Both the position numbers and the translations under genes were made by a program. Of a stretch of 64,000 bases of DNA, positions 1 to 8,344 are shown piece by piece. The notes beneath the pieces were generated by a model. That model was not told where the DNA came from. It worked only from the letters and a program-made list of their open reading frames with translations, and did no database searches. Each line of letters starts with the position of its first letter. Position 1 is the first letter of the stretch. The stretch lies in assembly GCF_052180275.1 (NCBI RefSeq), contig NZ_CP197465.1:1364001-1428000 (forward strand), in the 5' to 3' direction. Source of the stretch: Kumtagia sp052180275 (lineage in GTDB: Bacteria; Pseudomonadota; Alphaproteobacteria; Rhizobiales; Rhizobiaceae).

Positions 1-270
1 CAATGTGACGACCGGCTGGCCGTGGCGCGTGATGCCGAAGCCGGTGGTTCCGTCGTCGGCCGTGACGAGGCAGCCGACGGCCCCGTCGAACCGCCAGCTC
101 GAGCGGCGGCTCTTGAATTTCTCGTAGCCCGACATCGGGCCGGCCACCACCGCATCCTTCGTCCACGGCGCTCGGCGCGGCGCGCCTGCCTTGGCGTCGG
201 CTTCCCGATACAGCGCACCCACCATGTCGGTGCGGATCGGAAAGGCACGGATTTCCTTGATCTTGACCAA
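1..270 (-). CDS. Enolase-superfamily sugar-acid dehydratase (L-rhamnonate dehydratase-like), N-terminal part
   Basis: The gene runs off the left edge; only about 90 N-terminal residues are visible. The frame reads through KIKEIRAFPIRTDMVG, then WTKDAVVAGPMSGYEKF, then GCLVTADDGTTGFGITRHG. This matches the capping-domain start of mandelate-racemase/enolase family members, best the L-rhamnonate dehydratase (RhmD) subgroup, which dehydrates L-rhamnonate to 2-keto-3-deoxy-L-rhamnonate with Mg2+. I placed the start at the TTG at 270 because the conserved beta-strand begins two codons later; the first ATG in frame is at 225 and would lose it. It is last in a minus-strand operon behind rhaM, which supports a rhamnose-type substrate. 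Catalytic residues lie outside the window, so the exact substrate is not proven. Confidence 0.72.
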   Translation of the reverse strand, partial: MVKIKEIRAFPIRTDMVGALYREADAKAGAPRRAPWTKDAVVAGPMSGYEKFKSRRSSWRFDGAVGCLVTADDGTTGFGITRHGQPVVTL

Positions 271-299
271 TTTCGACTCGCTCAGGAATGAAGAGTTCC

Positions 300-325
300 G
301 CCGGAGGCGCATCGACGCCTCCGGC
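300..325 (-). promoter_or_regulatory. Intercistronic stem-loop after solute-binding-protein gene
   Basis: A perfect 10-bp inverted repeat (GCCGGAGGCG / CGCCTCCGGC) with a 6-nt loop lies 22 nt downstream of the binding-protein stop and before the dehydratase start. No T-run follows on the minus strand, so it is more likely an mRNA-stabilising or partial-termination hairpin than a full terminator. Confidence 0.6.
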
Positions 326-346
326 ATGTGTCTCTTGTCGGGACGT

Positions 347-2101
347 CTACTGCTGCGTCGGCTTAAGGCGGTGGATGACCAGCGCAAACCCTTCCCATGG
401 CAGCGGTTGCGCCACATAGGGGTCGGCCGAGGACGGGAACCCCGTCCAGTAGGTGGTGTTGAAGGGCTGCGTCTGGATCTCCTCGAACAGCGCTATCTCG
501 GGAAGGTCGCGTGCCAGGATCGCCGTCGCCTGCTTGACGAGGTCCATATAGGCGGCGTCCTTCGGCGAAGGTTGCCTTGCCTGCATGGCGTCAAGCAGCT
601 TATCCAGTTCGGCATTGGCATAGCGCGTCGGCGCCCGCAGGTTCTTCGAGGCCTCGCCTGGCTTGGCGGCGTATTTGGAGTGGAAATGCTCCAGCGTCTG
701 CCACGGATCGTAGAGGCTGCCGCAATGCGGATAGACGCTCATGCCGAAATTGCCGGCGGTCAGCGCCTCGGTCTGTGCCGTGATCTGCTGCACGTTCACC
801 ACGGCGTCGAAGCCGGCCGACTGCAACTGCTCCGACAGTACGGGGCCGATCGGATCGCCCTGGCCGATCTGGATCTCCATCTGCAGCGGCTTGCCGTCCG
901 GCTGCTCCCATTTGCCCGACGCGCCCTTCTTGAAGCCGGCCTGGGTCAGAAGCTGGTCGACCTTGTCGGTGCTGCGTCCGTCGAGCCCGGCCGAGGCGAT
1001 CGTGTCGCTCATGTTGTCGACGTAGTCGAGCATGCCCTTGTAGGAGGAGTAGGGCAGGACCGCCTTGAGAACCGAACCCTCGTAGGCGAGGTTGACGATC
1101 TGGTCGCGGTCGAGCGCGGCATTCACCGCCTGCCGGAGCGCGTCACTGTCGAAAGGCGGCTTCTGCACGTTGAAGCGGAGCCCGATGACGCAGCCGTTCG
1201 GCGCGCCCCAGACAGGTCCTTCCGCATTCCAGGCCGTCAGGTTCGGGTTCTGCGCACGCGCGGCCTCGAAAACGCCGCTCTGGATGTTGCGGCCTATGTC
1301 GATCTGGCTGGTCGCGTAGAGCTGCGGCATCGCCTCGGCGGTGGCCGGCACGTAGATGATACGCTTGATTTCGGGGAGCGCCGCGGCGACGCCGGCGTCC
1401 TTGGCCCACCATGTGTCGCGCAGGTCGAAGAACAGCGAACTCGCATCGGATTTCACCAGCTTGAACGGCCCGGTGCCGACCGGCCAGCCCTTGGCGAGAT
1501 CGAAATTGGTGAAGGTTTTTGGATCCTGCCCCTCCCAGATGTGTTTGGGCACGACCACGAGCCGGGTCGACTGACCGGTGGCGAGGAAGTCCTGTGCCCA
1601 GCGCGGGCCGGGCTTGGTGAGCGTGATCTTGACGGTCAGTGGATCGACGGCCTCGGCCGACTTGACCCACTCGGCGATGGCGCCGGAGAAAAGCAGGTCC
1701 GGCGCTGCCGCCTTCAGCATGTCGATGGTAAAGACGATATCGTCGGCGCCGAAGGATTCGCCATCGCTCCAGGTGACGCCAGGCCGCAGCTTGATCGTGA
1801 CTTCGGTGAAGTCGCCATTGTAGCTGTAGCTTTCTCCCAGCCACGGGATCAGCTCGTTGGTGAAATGGTTGGTGTAGAACAGCGCCTCGTAAACAGTGTA
1901 GTGCAGGCTGTTGCGCTGGTGCAGCAGGACGCCTGCGTAGGGATTGAAATTGTCGATCGAAGGCACCTGGTTGTAGAAGTCCCAGCCTTGGCTGATCAGC
2001 GTGCGGTTGCGCGGCACGTCGGGCAGGCCCTGGGCAAAGGTGGCGCAGGTTCCGGCAAGCAGCGCCGCCCCGCAAAGAAGTGCCGAAAGTCGAAGTCGCA
2101 T
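347..2101 (-). CDS. ABC transporter solute-binding protein, family 5 (oligopeptide/dipeptide type)
   Basis: A 584-residue periplasmic binding protein. It has a Sec signal peptide (MRLRLSALLCGAALLAGTCA, cleavage near residue 23) and the SBP_bac_5 fold, seen in YNPYAGVLLHQRN, LRPGVTWSDGESFGADDIVFT and ALDRDQIVNLAYEGS. Length is typical of DppA/OppA relatives, some of which bind oligosaccharides or sugar acids instead of peptides. The start ATG has a strong upstream GGGAGG. It lies between rhaM and a rhamnonate-dehydratase-like gene, so a plant-derived rhamnose-containing ligand is a reasonable guess, but the sequence alone does not show the ligand. The permease and ATPase partners are not in view and may follow beyond the left edge. 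Confidence 0.9.
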   Translation of the reverse strand: MRLRLSALLCGAALLAGTCATFAQGLPDVPRNRTLISQGWDFYNQVPSIDNFNPYAGVLLHQRNSLHYTVYEALFYTNHFTNELIPWLGESYSYNGDFTEVTIKLRPGVTWSDGESFGADDIVFTIDMLKAAAPDLLFSGAIAEWVKSAEAVDPLTVKITLTKPGPRWAQDFLATGQSTRLVVVPKHIWEGQDPKTFTNFDLAKGWPVGTGPFKLVKSDASSLFFDLRDTWWAKDAGVAAALPEIKRIIYVPATAEAMPQLYATSQIDIGRNIQSGVFEAARAQNPNLTAWNAEGPVWGAPNGCVIGLRFNVQKPPFDSDALRQAVNAALDRDQIVNLAYEGSVLKAVLPYSSYKGMLDYVDNMSDTIASAGLDGRSTDKVDQLLTQAGFKKGASGKWEQPDGKPLQMEIQIGQGDPIGPVLSEQLQSAGFDAVVNVQQITAQTEALTAGNFGMSVYPHCGSLYDPWQTLEHFHSKYAAKPGEASKNLRAPTRYANAELDKLLDAMQARQPSPKDAAYMDLVKQATAILARDLPEIALFEEIQTQPFNTTYWTGFPSSADPYVAQPLPWEGFALVIHRLKPTQQ

Positions 2102-2128
2102 GAAAATCCTCCCTGGATTGCGTTGAGT

Positions 2129-2464
2129 TCAGGTCTCGGCGGTCAAGTGGAAAACATGCTCGACCGGGTCGCGTCGCGGCTGATCGCCGTCCATCTCCAG
2201 GACATCGGCCATGAAAGCACGCCAGTGAAGGATGGCCGGATGCTCGGGCGCGGCCGGATCCGGGATCCGGTCACGCAGCACGTGGCCATAGGCTTTCCGC
2301 TCGATGGCGTTGAGATGGATGTCGTAATGCACGATGCCGCCGGCGCGTAGCGCGTCGAGCATTTCAGGCCAGACCGCCGCATGGCGGCGGCGGTATTCGT
2401 CGACCTGCCCCTCGCGGATGCTGATCACGAAGGCGGATACGTGAAGCTGTCCGAGGCCGTTCAT
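2129..2464 (-). CDS. rhaM: L-rhamnose mutarotase
   Basis: A 111-residue protein of the RhaM/YiiL family, a ferredoxin-like dimeric alpha-beta barrel that interconverts alpha- and beta-anomers of L-rhamnose. Family features visible are VISIREGQVDEYRRRHAAVWPEM near the N-terminus, GIVHYDIHL in the middle, and the C-terminal segment ending in FHLTAET. Length matches the family (about 104-115). The start overlaps the stop of the upstream oxidoreductase by 4 nt (ATGA), so the two are probably translationally coupled. This is the clearest substrate clue for the operon. A closely related monosaccharide anomerase is the main alternative. Confidence 0.88.
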   Translation of the reverse strand: MNGLGQLHVSAFVISIREGQVDEYRRRHAAVWPEMLDALRAGGIVHYDIHLNAIERKAYGHVLRDRIPDPAAPEHPAILHWRAFMADVLEMDGDQPRRDPVEHVFHLTAET

Positions 2465-3525
2465 GGCCCGGTTCTCCCCGCGACCGGACGGGGGGCGCCG
2501 CCTTGCCGGGCTGAATCCAGCATGGCGGCAATCGTTGCCGTCGTCTGAGCACCCATCATGGCTGGAGAGAGATTAGAACCTTTGCCGAGCGCCAGGTCGG
2601 CAAGCGCGTTCACCGGGCCGTCGCATTTGTAGACCCATGCGCCGTCCGTCAGGTCGAGACGTTCGACAACTCCGTCGTTGCGGCGGATTTCACACCAGTC
2701 GCGATCGAATTCCGCCGTCAGCATCCCCTCGCTGCCGGTGAGGAACAGCCGCATCAGCGCGCGGTTGCCTTGCGGCATGGCCGCCGCCCCCGAAAGCGAG
2801 GCGACCGCTCCGTTGGAGAGGCGCAGCGCTGCGGCGTCGGCGAGGTCGACGCCCGAGCCCGGGTTCGTCAGCGCCGAGACCGCCACGGGAGCCAGTCCGG
2901 TCAGGAAGAACAACAGAGCCAGCGAATGCGAAAGCTGTCCATAGGCAAAACCCCCGCCATTGGCCGGATCCTGCCAAGTGCCGCGGGCCGGGCGGAAGAA
3001 TGCGCTTTTCCAGGACTCGAGACCGCGCTCGCCGGAAAACACATCGCGCGTGGCGGAAATGAAGCTGCACATGGCATGCTCGATCGTGCCGACCGCACCG
3101 TCGGCAATGCGCCGGCGCAATGCGTCCACCTGCGGGAGATAGTTGTAGCCGTTGGCGATCAGCAGATAGCGCTGCCGCCGCTCGGCTTCGCTCACCAGTT
3201 GCCACGCATGCGAGGGATTGAGCGTCATCGGCTTCTCGCACAGCACATGCGCGCCACGCTCCAGCGCCATCATCACATGCTGGTGGTGCAGGTGATGCGG
3301 CGAGGCGACGACCACGATGTCGGGGTTGCGCGCCAGCACGGCGGCTGCGTCTTCCGAGGCAAAAGCGAAACCGAAATGCGCCCGGACCTTTTCCAGGTCG
3401 TGTGAACCCAGACGGCTGACACCGTCGAGCGCCACTTCCGGCCGGGCCGCCAGCGCCGGAATATGGTTCTGCGCGGCATACCACCCAGCGCCCACCACGG
3501 CCGCTCGAAGTTTCCCGTCCGGCAA
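2461..3525 (-). CDS. Gfo/Idh/MocA family NAD(P)-dependent oxidoreductase
   Basis: A 354-residue sugar dehydrogenase-type protein. The N-terminal Rossmann domain begins with AAVVGAGWYAAQNHIPAL, continues with the family's VVVASPHHLHHQHVMMALERGAHVLCEKPM block (the EKP lysine is the usual catalytic or cofactor-contacting residue), and is followed by the C-terminal beta-sheet domain. The frame is open up to a TTG at 3597. I chose the TTG at 3525 because GGAGAGG lies 8 nt upstream and the Rossmann fold starts five codons in; this also leaves about 215 nt of promoter space. First gene of the rhamnose-type operon and divergent from the LacI regulator. The substrate cannot be read from sequence; family members oxidise inositols, glucose, 1,5-anhydrofructose and others. 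Confidence 0.88.
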   Translation of the reverse strand: MPDGKLRAAVVGAGWYAAQNHIPALAARPEVALDGVSRLGSHDLEKVRAHFGFAFASEDAAAVLARNPDIVVVASPHHLHHQHVMMALERGAHVLCEKPMTLNPSHAWQLVSEAERRQRYLLIANGYNYLPQVDALRRRIADGAVGTIEHAMCSFISATRDVFSGERGLESWKSAFFRPARGTWQDPANGGGFAYGQLSHSLALLFFLTGLAPVAVSALTNPGSGVDLADAAALRLSNGAVASLSGAAAMPQGNRALMRLFLTGSEGMLTAEFDRDWCEIRRNDGVVERLDLTDGAWVYKCDGPVNALADLALGKGSNLSPAMMGAQTTATIAAMLDSARQGGAPRPVAGRTGP

Positions 3526-3661
3526 AGTCCCGCCCTCCCCGCGCGCCCCAAATCGAGACCTTGGCGCCACCAAAACCGCCGGGTCCCGGCGTCGCAACGC
3601 CTTCCGCTCCCCTGATCGTCTGTCCGCAACGCATGAGGCGATGGATATCCTGTGGACATCG

Positions 3662-3679
3662 ATGGACAGCGCTATCCAT
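3662..3679. promoter_or_regulatory. LacI-type operator candidate
   Basis: An 18-bp near-perfect palindrome, ATGGACAGCGCTATCCAT, with one mismatched pair and a central CG, the usual centre of LacI/PurR-family operators. It sits in the intergenic region between the Gfo/Idh operon start (3525) and the divergent LacI-family gene start (3743). Further TGGA/TCCA half-sites flank it at about 3642-3660 and 3681-3690. It is the natural binding site for the adjacent regulator and could control both directions. Confidence 0.55.
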
Positions 3680-3742
3680 TTGGTGGATACGTTTGGACAA
3701 CGATCCTGTCAACCGTTATTTTGGATCGAAGGGAGAGGTCGG

Positions 3743-4732
3743 TTGAAGCTCGAAGACGTTGCAGAAGCGGCCGGCGTTTCGACGATCACCGTGTCGCGAT
3801 GCATCAGCAATCCGGGGCGGGTTTCGGCGCGGACGAGGGAGCATGTGCTGAAGATCGCGGAGCAGATGGGGTATATCCCGAACCGCGTCGCCTCCAGCCT
3901 TGCCTCCAGCCGTTCCAAGGTGGTCGGCGTGGTGGTTCCGACGCTGGCCAATCCGATCCACGGCATGGTGCTGCAAGGCGTCGCCGATGTGCTGGAGCCG
4001 GCGGGTTATCAGCTGTTGCTCGGCAATTCGCATTTCCGGGCCGCAAACGAGCTGGACCTGGTGCGCACCTTCATCGGTCACCGGGTTGACGGCATCCTGC
4101 TGACCGGCAAGGATCGCGCGGCGGAATGCGCCGAACTTCTGATGCGCGCGCGGATCCCGATGGTCGAGATGTTCGACTACAATCCGCATCCCCTGGACGT
4201 CAGCGTCGGCTCCTCGAACTTCGATGCGGGGGCCTCGCTTGGCCGCTACCTTCTGATGCGGGGACGCAAGACGCTGGCCTTTGTCGGCCATACCGGCCTC
4301 GACGACAGCCGCATGATGGCGCGTCTGGAAGGTATGCGGTTCGTCTGCCAGGAGCATGAGGCGACACCACCCTTGCATTATGAGGTGACGAGCGATCCCG
4401 GCAGCGGCAGCGGCGGGGAGGTTGTAGGCTCGATCCTCCACGAAGCGCCCGGCGTCGATGCCGTTGTCTTCGCGGGACATCAGCTGGCGGTCGGCGCAAT
4501 CCGCTATGCCCAGGATGTCGGGATCGAGGTGCCGCGCCGGCTGGCCATCGCCGGCTTCGGTGACACTCCGATCGCGCGATGGATCACACCCAGCCTCACC
4601 ACCGTGCGGTTCCCGGTGCGCGAAACGGGCGTCGAGGCGGGACGGCTGCTGCTGGCGCGGCTGCGCGGCGAAACCATCCAGAACAGGTCGGTAAGGCTTG
4701 GCTTCGAGGTGTTGAGCCGGGAAAGCGCCTGA
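3743..4732 (+). CDS. LacI/GntR-type (LacI family) transcriptional regulator
   Basis: A 329-residue regulator. The N-terminal LacI helix-turn-helix is textbook: LEDVAEAAGVSTITVSR followed by the hinge helix ending NRVASSLASSRS. The periplasmic-binding-protein-like sensor domain begins VVGVVVPTLANPIHGMVLQG. The open frame extends upstream to 3317, but I place the start at the TTG at 3743, preceded by GGGAGAGG, because the HTH starts three codons later and the upstream part is intergenic. Divergent from the rhamnose-type operon, with an operator-like palindrome between. It probably represses that operon until a sugar or sugar acid binds; ligand unknown. Confidence 0.88.
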   Translation: MKLEDVAEAAGVSTITVSRCISNPGRVSARTREHVLKIAEQMGYIPNRVASSLASSRSKVVGVVVPTLANPIHGMVLQGVADVLEPAGYQLLLGNSHFRAANELDLVRTFIGHRVDGILLTGKDRAAECAELLMRARIPMVEMFDYNPHPLDVSVGSSNFDAGASLGRYLLMRGRKTLAFVGHTGLDDSRMMARLEGMRFVCQEHEATPPLHYEVTSDPGSGSGGEVVGSILHEAPGVDAVVFAGHQLAVGAIRYAQDVGIEVPRRLAIAGFGDTPIARWITPSLTTVRFPVRETGVEAGRLLLARLRGETIQNRSVRLGFEVLSRESA

Positions 4733-4819
4733 ACAGGGCTTTTCAGGGATCCGTCGCAGCGGCGCAAGTATCCCGTCAGGCTTCGGGACGGCGGCAGGCG
4801 ATCTGGTCGGCCATCGACA

Positions 4820-5866
4820 TCAACGCCGGCTGACGTCGATGACGGCCTTGGCGAAAGCTTTTGGCGCTTCCTGGGGAAGATTGTGGCCTATGCCGCCGGT
4901 GATGAGCCGATGTTCGTACTTGCCCGAGAACATCTTGGCGTAGGCAGCCGGTTCCGGATGCGGCGCGCCATTGGCGTCGCCTTCCAGCGTGATCGTCGGC
5001 ACGGCGATCACCGGCGCCTGCGCAAGCCGCTTCTCGAGATCGTCGTATCGGGCTTCGCCCTCCGCCAGCCCAAGCCGCCAGCGGTAGTTGTGCATCACGA
5101 TGTCGACATGGTCGGGATTGTCGAAGGCTGTGGCGCTGCGCTCGAAGGTGGCGTCTTCGAACTTCCATTGCGGCGATGCGAGCTGCCAGATCAGGCGGGC
5201 GAAATCGCGCGTGTATTTCTCATAACCGGCGCGGCCGCGCTCGGTGGCGAAGTAGTACTGGTACCACCATTGCAACTCGGCCTTTGGCGGCAGCGGCTGC
5301 TTGCCCGCCTGCTGGTTGCCGATCAGATAACCGCTCACCGAGACCATCGCCTTGCAGCGCTCCGGCCACAGGGCTGCAACGATGTTGGCCGTGCGGGCGC
5401 CCCAGTCGCAGCCGCCGATCGTCGCCTTCTCGATCTTCAGCGCGTCCATCAGCGCGACGATGTCGGCGGCGATCGCGGCCTGCTGGCCATTGCGCATCGT
5501 CTCTGCCGACAGGAAACGCGTCGTGCCGTAGCCACGAAGATGGGGCACGATCACGCGAAACCCTTCCGCTGCAAGCAGGGGCGCGACATCGGCATAGGTG
5601 TGGATGTCATAGGGCCAGCCATGCAGCAGGATGACGGGCGCGCCGTCTGCCGGCCCCACCTCCGCGTAGCCCACATTCAGCAGCCCCGCGTCGACCTGCT
5701 TGATCGGACCGAACGCGTTGGCCGCCGCTGATGTGGTCGCCGCGGTTTGCCCCGTGGATGCGGCCAAGGTCGGCGAAACCAGGCCGAACTCTGCGATCGC
5801 AAGACCCATCGCGGCCGCGCCGATCAGGTGACGGCGGCGTCCGTCGATTTTGTCGAAGTCGTTCAT
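4820..5866 (-). CDS. Exported alpha/beta hydrolase (epoxide hydrolase / haloalkane dehalogenase-like)
   Basis: A 348-residue alpha/beta-fold hydrolase with a twin-arginine-like leader (RRRHLIGAAAMGLAIAE, residues 10-26). Catalytic features are visible: oxyanion-hole HGWPYDIHTY near residue 84, an Asp nucleophile in the elbow GGCDWG, a candidate acid in TLEGDANG, and the base His in GGIGHNLPQEAP near the C-terminus. An Asp nucleophile fits epoxide hydrolases and haloalkane dehalogenases better than serine esterases. Last gene of a six-gene minus-strand cluster that also has a second, EHN-type epoxide hydrolase at the head. Substrate unknown. Confidence 0.85.
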   Translation of the reverse strand: MNDFDKIDGRRRHLIGAAAMGLAIAEFGLVSPTLAASTGQTAATTSAAANAFGPIKQVDAGLLNVGYAEVGPADGAPVILLHGWPYDIHTYADVAPLLAAEGFRVIVPHLRGYGTTRFLSAETMRNGQQAAIAADIVALMDALKIEKATIGGCDWGARTANIVAALWPERCKAMVSVSGYLIGNQQAGKQPLPPKAELQWWYQYYFATERGRAGYEKYTRDFARLIWQLASPQWKFEDATFERSATAFDNPDHVDIVMHNYRWRLGLAEGEARYDDLEKRLAQAPVIAVPTITLEGDANGAPHPEPAAYAKMFSGKYEHRLITGGIGHNLPQEAPKAFAKAVIDVSRR

Positions 5867-5911
5867 GGCAATGCCTCTTTGTGTGCTGCGGCGGTTTTCT
5901 GGCGGCTAGTC

Positions 5912-6661
5912 TCAGGAGATGAGTTGCTGACCGCCGTCGATGTCGTAGGTCGCGCCCGTCAGCGCAGTGTTGCTCATGATGTGAACGGCGAGCGCGGCGA
6001 CGTCGGCCGGTTCCACCACACGCCGGATCGGCAGCGTCGCGCGGAGTTCGTCGCGGCGCTTGTCGAGATTCTCGCTGAGCAGCGATGCCGACAGCGGCGT
6101 ATCGACGAAGCCGGCGGCGATCAGGTTGACGCGAACCGGTGCCAGTTCGAGCGCCAGATTGGCTATGAGGGCGGGAAATGCGACGGTGACCGTCGAGACG
6201 ATCGCGAGGCCAGGCCGCGGGCGACGCGCGCCCGTGCCACCCATGAATATCAGCGAGCCGGCCGGCTTGACCTTGCCCGCGGCGCTGCGCGCGACATTGA
6301 TCGCGAGCAAAAGGTGTTCCGTGAGGTCGTGCCGCGCCTCTTCGGGTGGAATTTGGAGGGGAGCGCGGTAACGCGGAGCGCCCGCGGTGACCATGACGTG
6401 GTCGATCGGGTCGGGCAGACTCTCAAAGAATGCCTCCAGGGCCGCCGGATCGTTGGCGTCGAAGACCGCGGTGCGGTCGGCCTCGACCTCAAGCGCGGCC
6501 CGATCGAGGCGGTCGCGATTGCGCCCGGTGATAATGATGGCGGCGCCTTCCGAGCGGGCTCGCCGGGCAGTCTCCAGCCCGATGCCGGCGCTGCCGCCGA
6601 TGACGACGACGGTCTGGCCGAGCAGGTCAGGGCTGCGCCGGGTGGATGTCGCGTCGCTCAT
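5912..6661 (-). CDS. SDR-family protein with altered active site
   Basis: A 249-residue Rossmann-fold protein. The cofactor motif is GGSAGIGLETARRARSEG near residue 22, and IITGRNRDRL suggests NADP(H) preference. The C-terminal end, TGATYDIDGGQQL, is normal for SDRs. At the place of the YxxxK motif, however, the sequence reads GLAIVSTVTVAFPA, with neither Tyr nor Lys in the expected spacing, and the preceding catalytic Ser region reads FMGGTGARR. It may be an inactive or repurposed SDR. GGAG lies just upstream of the ATG. It sits within the minus-strand cluster, 45 nt before the alpha/beta hydrolase. Confidence 0.85.
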   Translation of the reverse strand: MSDATSTRRSPDLLGQTVVVIGGSAGIGLETARRARSEGAAIIITGRNRDRLDRAALEVEADRTAVFDANDPAALEAFFESLPDPIDHVMVTAGAPRYRAPLQIPPEEARHDLTEHLLLAINVARSAAGKVKPAGSLIFMGGTGARRPRPGLAIVSTVTVAFPALIANLALELAPVRVNLIAAGFVDTPLSASLLSENLDKRRDELRATLPIRRVVEPADVAALAVHIMSNTALTGATYDIDGGQQLIS

Positions 6662-6756
6662 CGTCGTCTCCGATCAAGCTGTCGTTTGCCGGCTGGTCCG
6701 CTAACTGTCGTGCATGATGACGGGGCGGCGGCACGCCGCCGCCCACGGCGAAAGTG

Positions 6757-7413
6757 CTAAAGCGGCAATTCCTTGCCGGCGTGTTCGGCGACCATGTATT
6801 CGGCGTACCAGTCCGGCCAGTTCTCGTCGTGCTTGCCTCCCTCACGCTTCTCATGCTCGCCATGCGCGGCGGCTGCGCGGCGCAGCGCCGCGGCGAGGTC
6901 GACGACCGAGGCGAAAGCCGTGTCGCCGTCGACGCGTCCGGGAAAGCGCTCGGTGATCTCCTGGAGCAGCCAGCCATTGCCGTCCGGATCCTTGAATGTC
7001 GCGAAGGAGACATAGCTGCGGCCTTGCGGATCCCTGCCGCCGATCGCCGGCTGCCCAGGACCGCCGCGGTGGAACACCTCGCTCACGTCGGCGCCCCGGC
7101 CGGCGAGCTCGGCGCGTGCCGCCTCGATGTCCGAGACGATCAGGTAGTTTCCGCTTGCCGAACCGGGTGCGGCCGAAGTGATGCCGATGCCGAAGTGAAC
7201 GGAAGCCGGCGAGCCGGGAGGCGTGAACTGAATCACCCGGAAGCTGTCGCCGACCGGAAAATCGGCGTCGAGCCGCCAGCCCAGGTTGCTGTAAAAGCGC
7301 TTGGCGCGCTCGACATCCGAAACCGGAATGACGGTCACCTCGAGCTTCATGTCCTGCGGCCGCGCTCTCCGAGTGCCGGCCGTGGCTTCAATGCGTGTTT
7401 TGTCGCTAGTCAT
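6757..7413 (-). CDS. VOC-superfamily (glyoxalase/dioxygenase-like) protein
   Basis: A 218-residue protein with one recognisable VOC module: MKLEVTVIPVSDVERAKRFY begins at about residue 22, and the module ends at FATFKDPDGNGWLLQEIT. These are the paired beta-alpha-beta repeats of glyoxalase I/bleomycin-resistance folds. A C-terminal extension of about 60 residues contains WPDWYAEYMVAEHAG, seen in VOC proteins of Bradyrhizobium-type genomes (from memory). I chose the ATG at 7413 because TTGGAGG is 5 nt upstream; the ATG at 7425 lacks a site. Enzyme activity cannot be assigned. It lies 31 nt after the SDR at 7457-8263 in the same orientation. Confidence 0.82.
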   Translation of the reverse strand: MTSDKTRIEATAGTRRARPQDMKLEVTVIPVSDVERAKRFYSNLGWRLDADFPVGDSFRVIQFTPPGSPASVHFGIGITSAAPGSASGNYLIVSDIEAARAELAGRGADVSEVFHRGGPGQPAIGGRDPQGRSYVSFATFKDPDGNGWLLQEITERFPGRVDGDTAFASVVDLAAALRRAAAAHGEHEKREGGKHDENWPDWYAEYMVAEHAGKELPL

Positions 7414-7456
7414 TTCTGCCTCCAAGGGCTTGAGGTTGATCGATAAAAGTGCTTCG

Positions 7457-8263
7457 TCAGGCGGCAGCCGCGGTCCGGTATCGCGCCGGAGATCTGCTCA
7501 GCGAGAGGTTCGGAATGAGCTTTTGGCGCGCGGCTTCATAGGCATTCCAGTCCGCTGCATCCGGGAGCGACGGGATGGTGACGAGTTCGCCCTGGTCGAG
7601 GCCGGCAAGTGCGGAATCGACCAGATCGTCCCCCTGCATGACCATCTTTTCGGGCAGCTGACCGACCGAGCCACCTGCCGAGTCCCAAAAATTGGTCGCC
7701 GTCGCACCCGGCAGGACAGTCTGGACGCGGATGTTCCTGTCGGCAAGCTCCTTGTGGAGCGACTGGCTGAAGGCCAGCACGAAGGCTTTCGTGCCGCCGT
7801 AGACGCCGTTGAGGATTTCCGGTCCTATGGCGACGGCCGACGAGATGTTGATGATCGTGCCGCCTCCGCGCGCCACCAACGCCGGAACCATGGCGTAGGT
7901 GAGCCGTGTCAGCGCGGTTACGTTTAGCTCGATCATCGCCTCCATGTCGTCGACATTCGACTCCAGCAGCGACACCAGCGCGCCGACCCCGGCGTTGTTG
8001 ACCAGTATGGTGATGCCGGGATAGGTCGCCAGCAGCGTCTCGATGCGTTTCAGGTCTGCCTTATAGTTGAGATCGGCCGCCGTGACCTGGACGTTGCGGC
8101 CGGTGGCGCGGGCGATGCGCTTGGCAACCTCGTCGAGCTTGACTTGATTGCGGGCCACCAGGATGAGGTCGTAACCGCGACGCGCCAGGCGGTCGGCATA
8201 GATTGCGCCGATCCCCGAGGAGGCTCCGGTCACCACCGCGATGCCTTTTTGTGAAATGGACAT
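7457..8263 (-). CDS. Short-chain dehydrogenase/reductase
   Basis: A 268-residue classical SDR with all motifs: TGASSGIGAIYADRLARRG (cofactor loop, residues 12-30), NNAGVGA, the catalytic Ser in IINISSAVAIGP, and YGGTK for Tyr-Lys. RNVQVTAADL gives the usual adenine-contacting Asp. Starts of this type (VVTGASSGIGAIYADRLA) are close to the DltE/YqjQ-like ketone-reducing SDRs. AGGAG precedes the ATG. Part of the minus-strand hydrolase cluster. The substrate is not deducible. Confidence 0.88.
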   Translation of the reverse strand: MSISQKGIAVVTGASSGIGAIYADRLARRGYDLILVARNQVKLDEVAKRIARATGRNVQVTAADLNYKADLKRIETLLATYPGITILVNNAGVGALVSLLESNVDDMEAMIELNVTALTRLTYAMVPALVARGGGTIINISSAVAIGPEILNGVYGGTKAFVLAFSQSLHKELADRNIRVQTVLPGATATNFWDSAGGSVGQLPEKMVMQGDDLVDSALAGLDQGELVTIPSLPDAADWNAYEAARQKLIPNLSLSRSPARYRTAAAA

Positions 8264-8344
8264 TGTTGTTCTCCTGTTCGACTGCGCAGCCAGCGGCGCG
8301 CGGGTTTGCGTTTGTTGCTGAGTTTGGCGAAGGCGGGGAGGGTG

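Noticed and set aside
191..2350. 719-codon plus-strand open frame across the binding-protein gene
   Set aside because: Antisense to a protein with a signal peptide and family 5 motifs; Arg-rich translation typical of a shadow.
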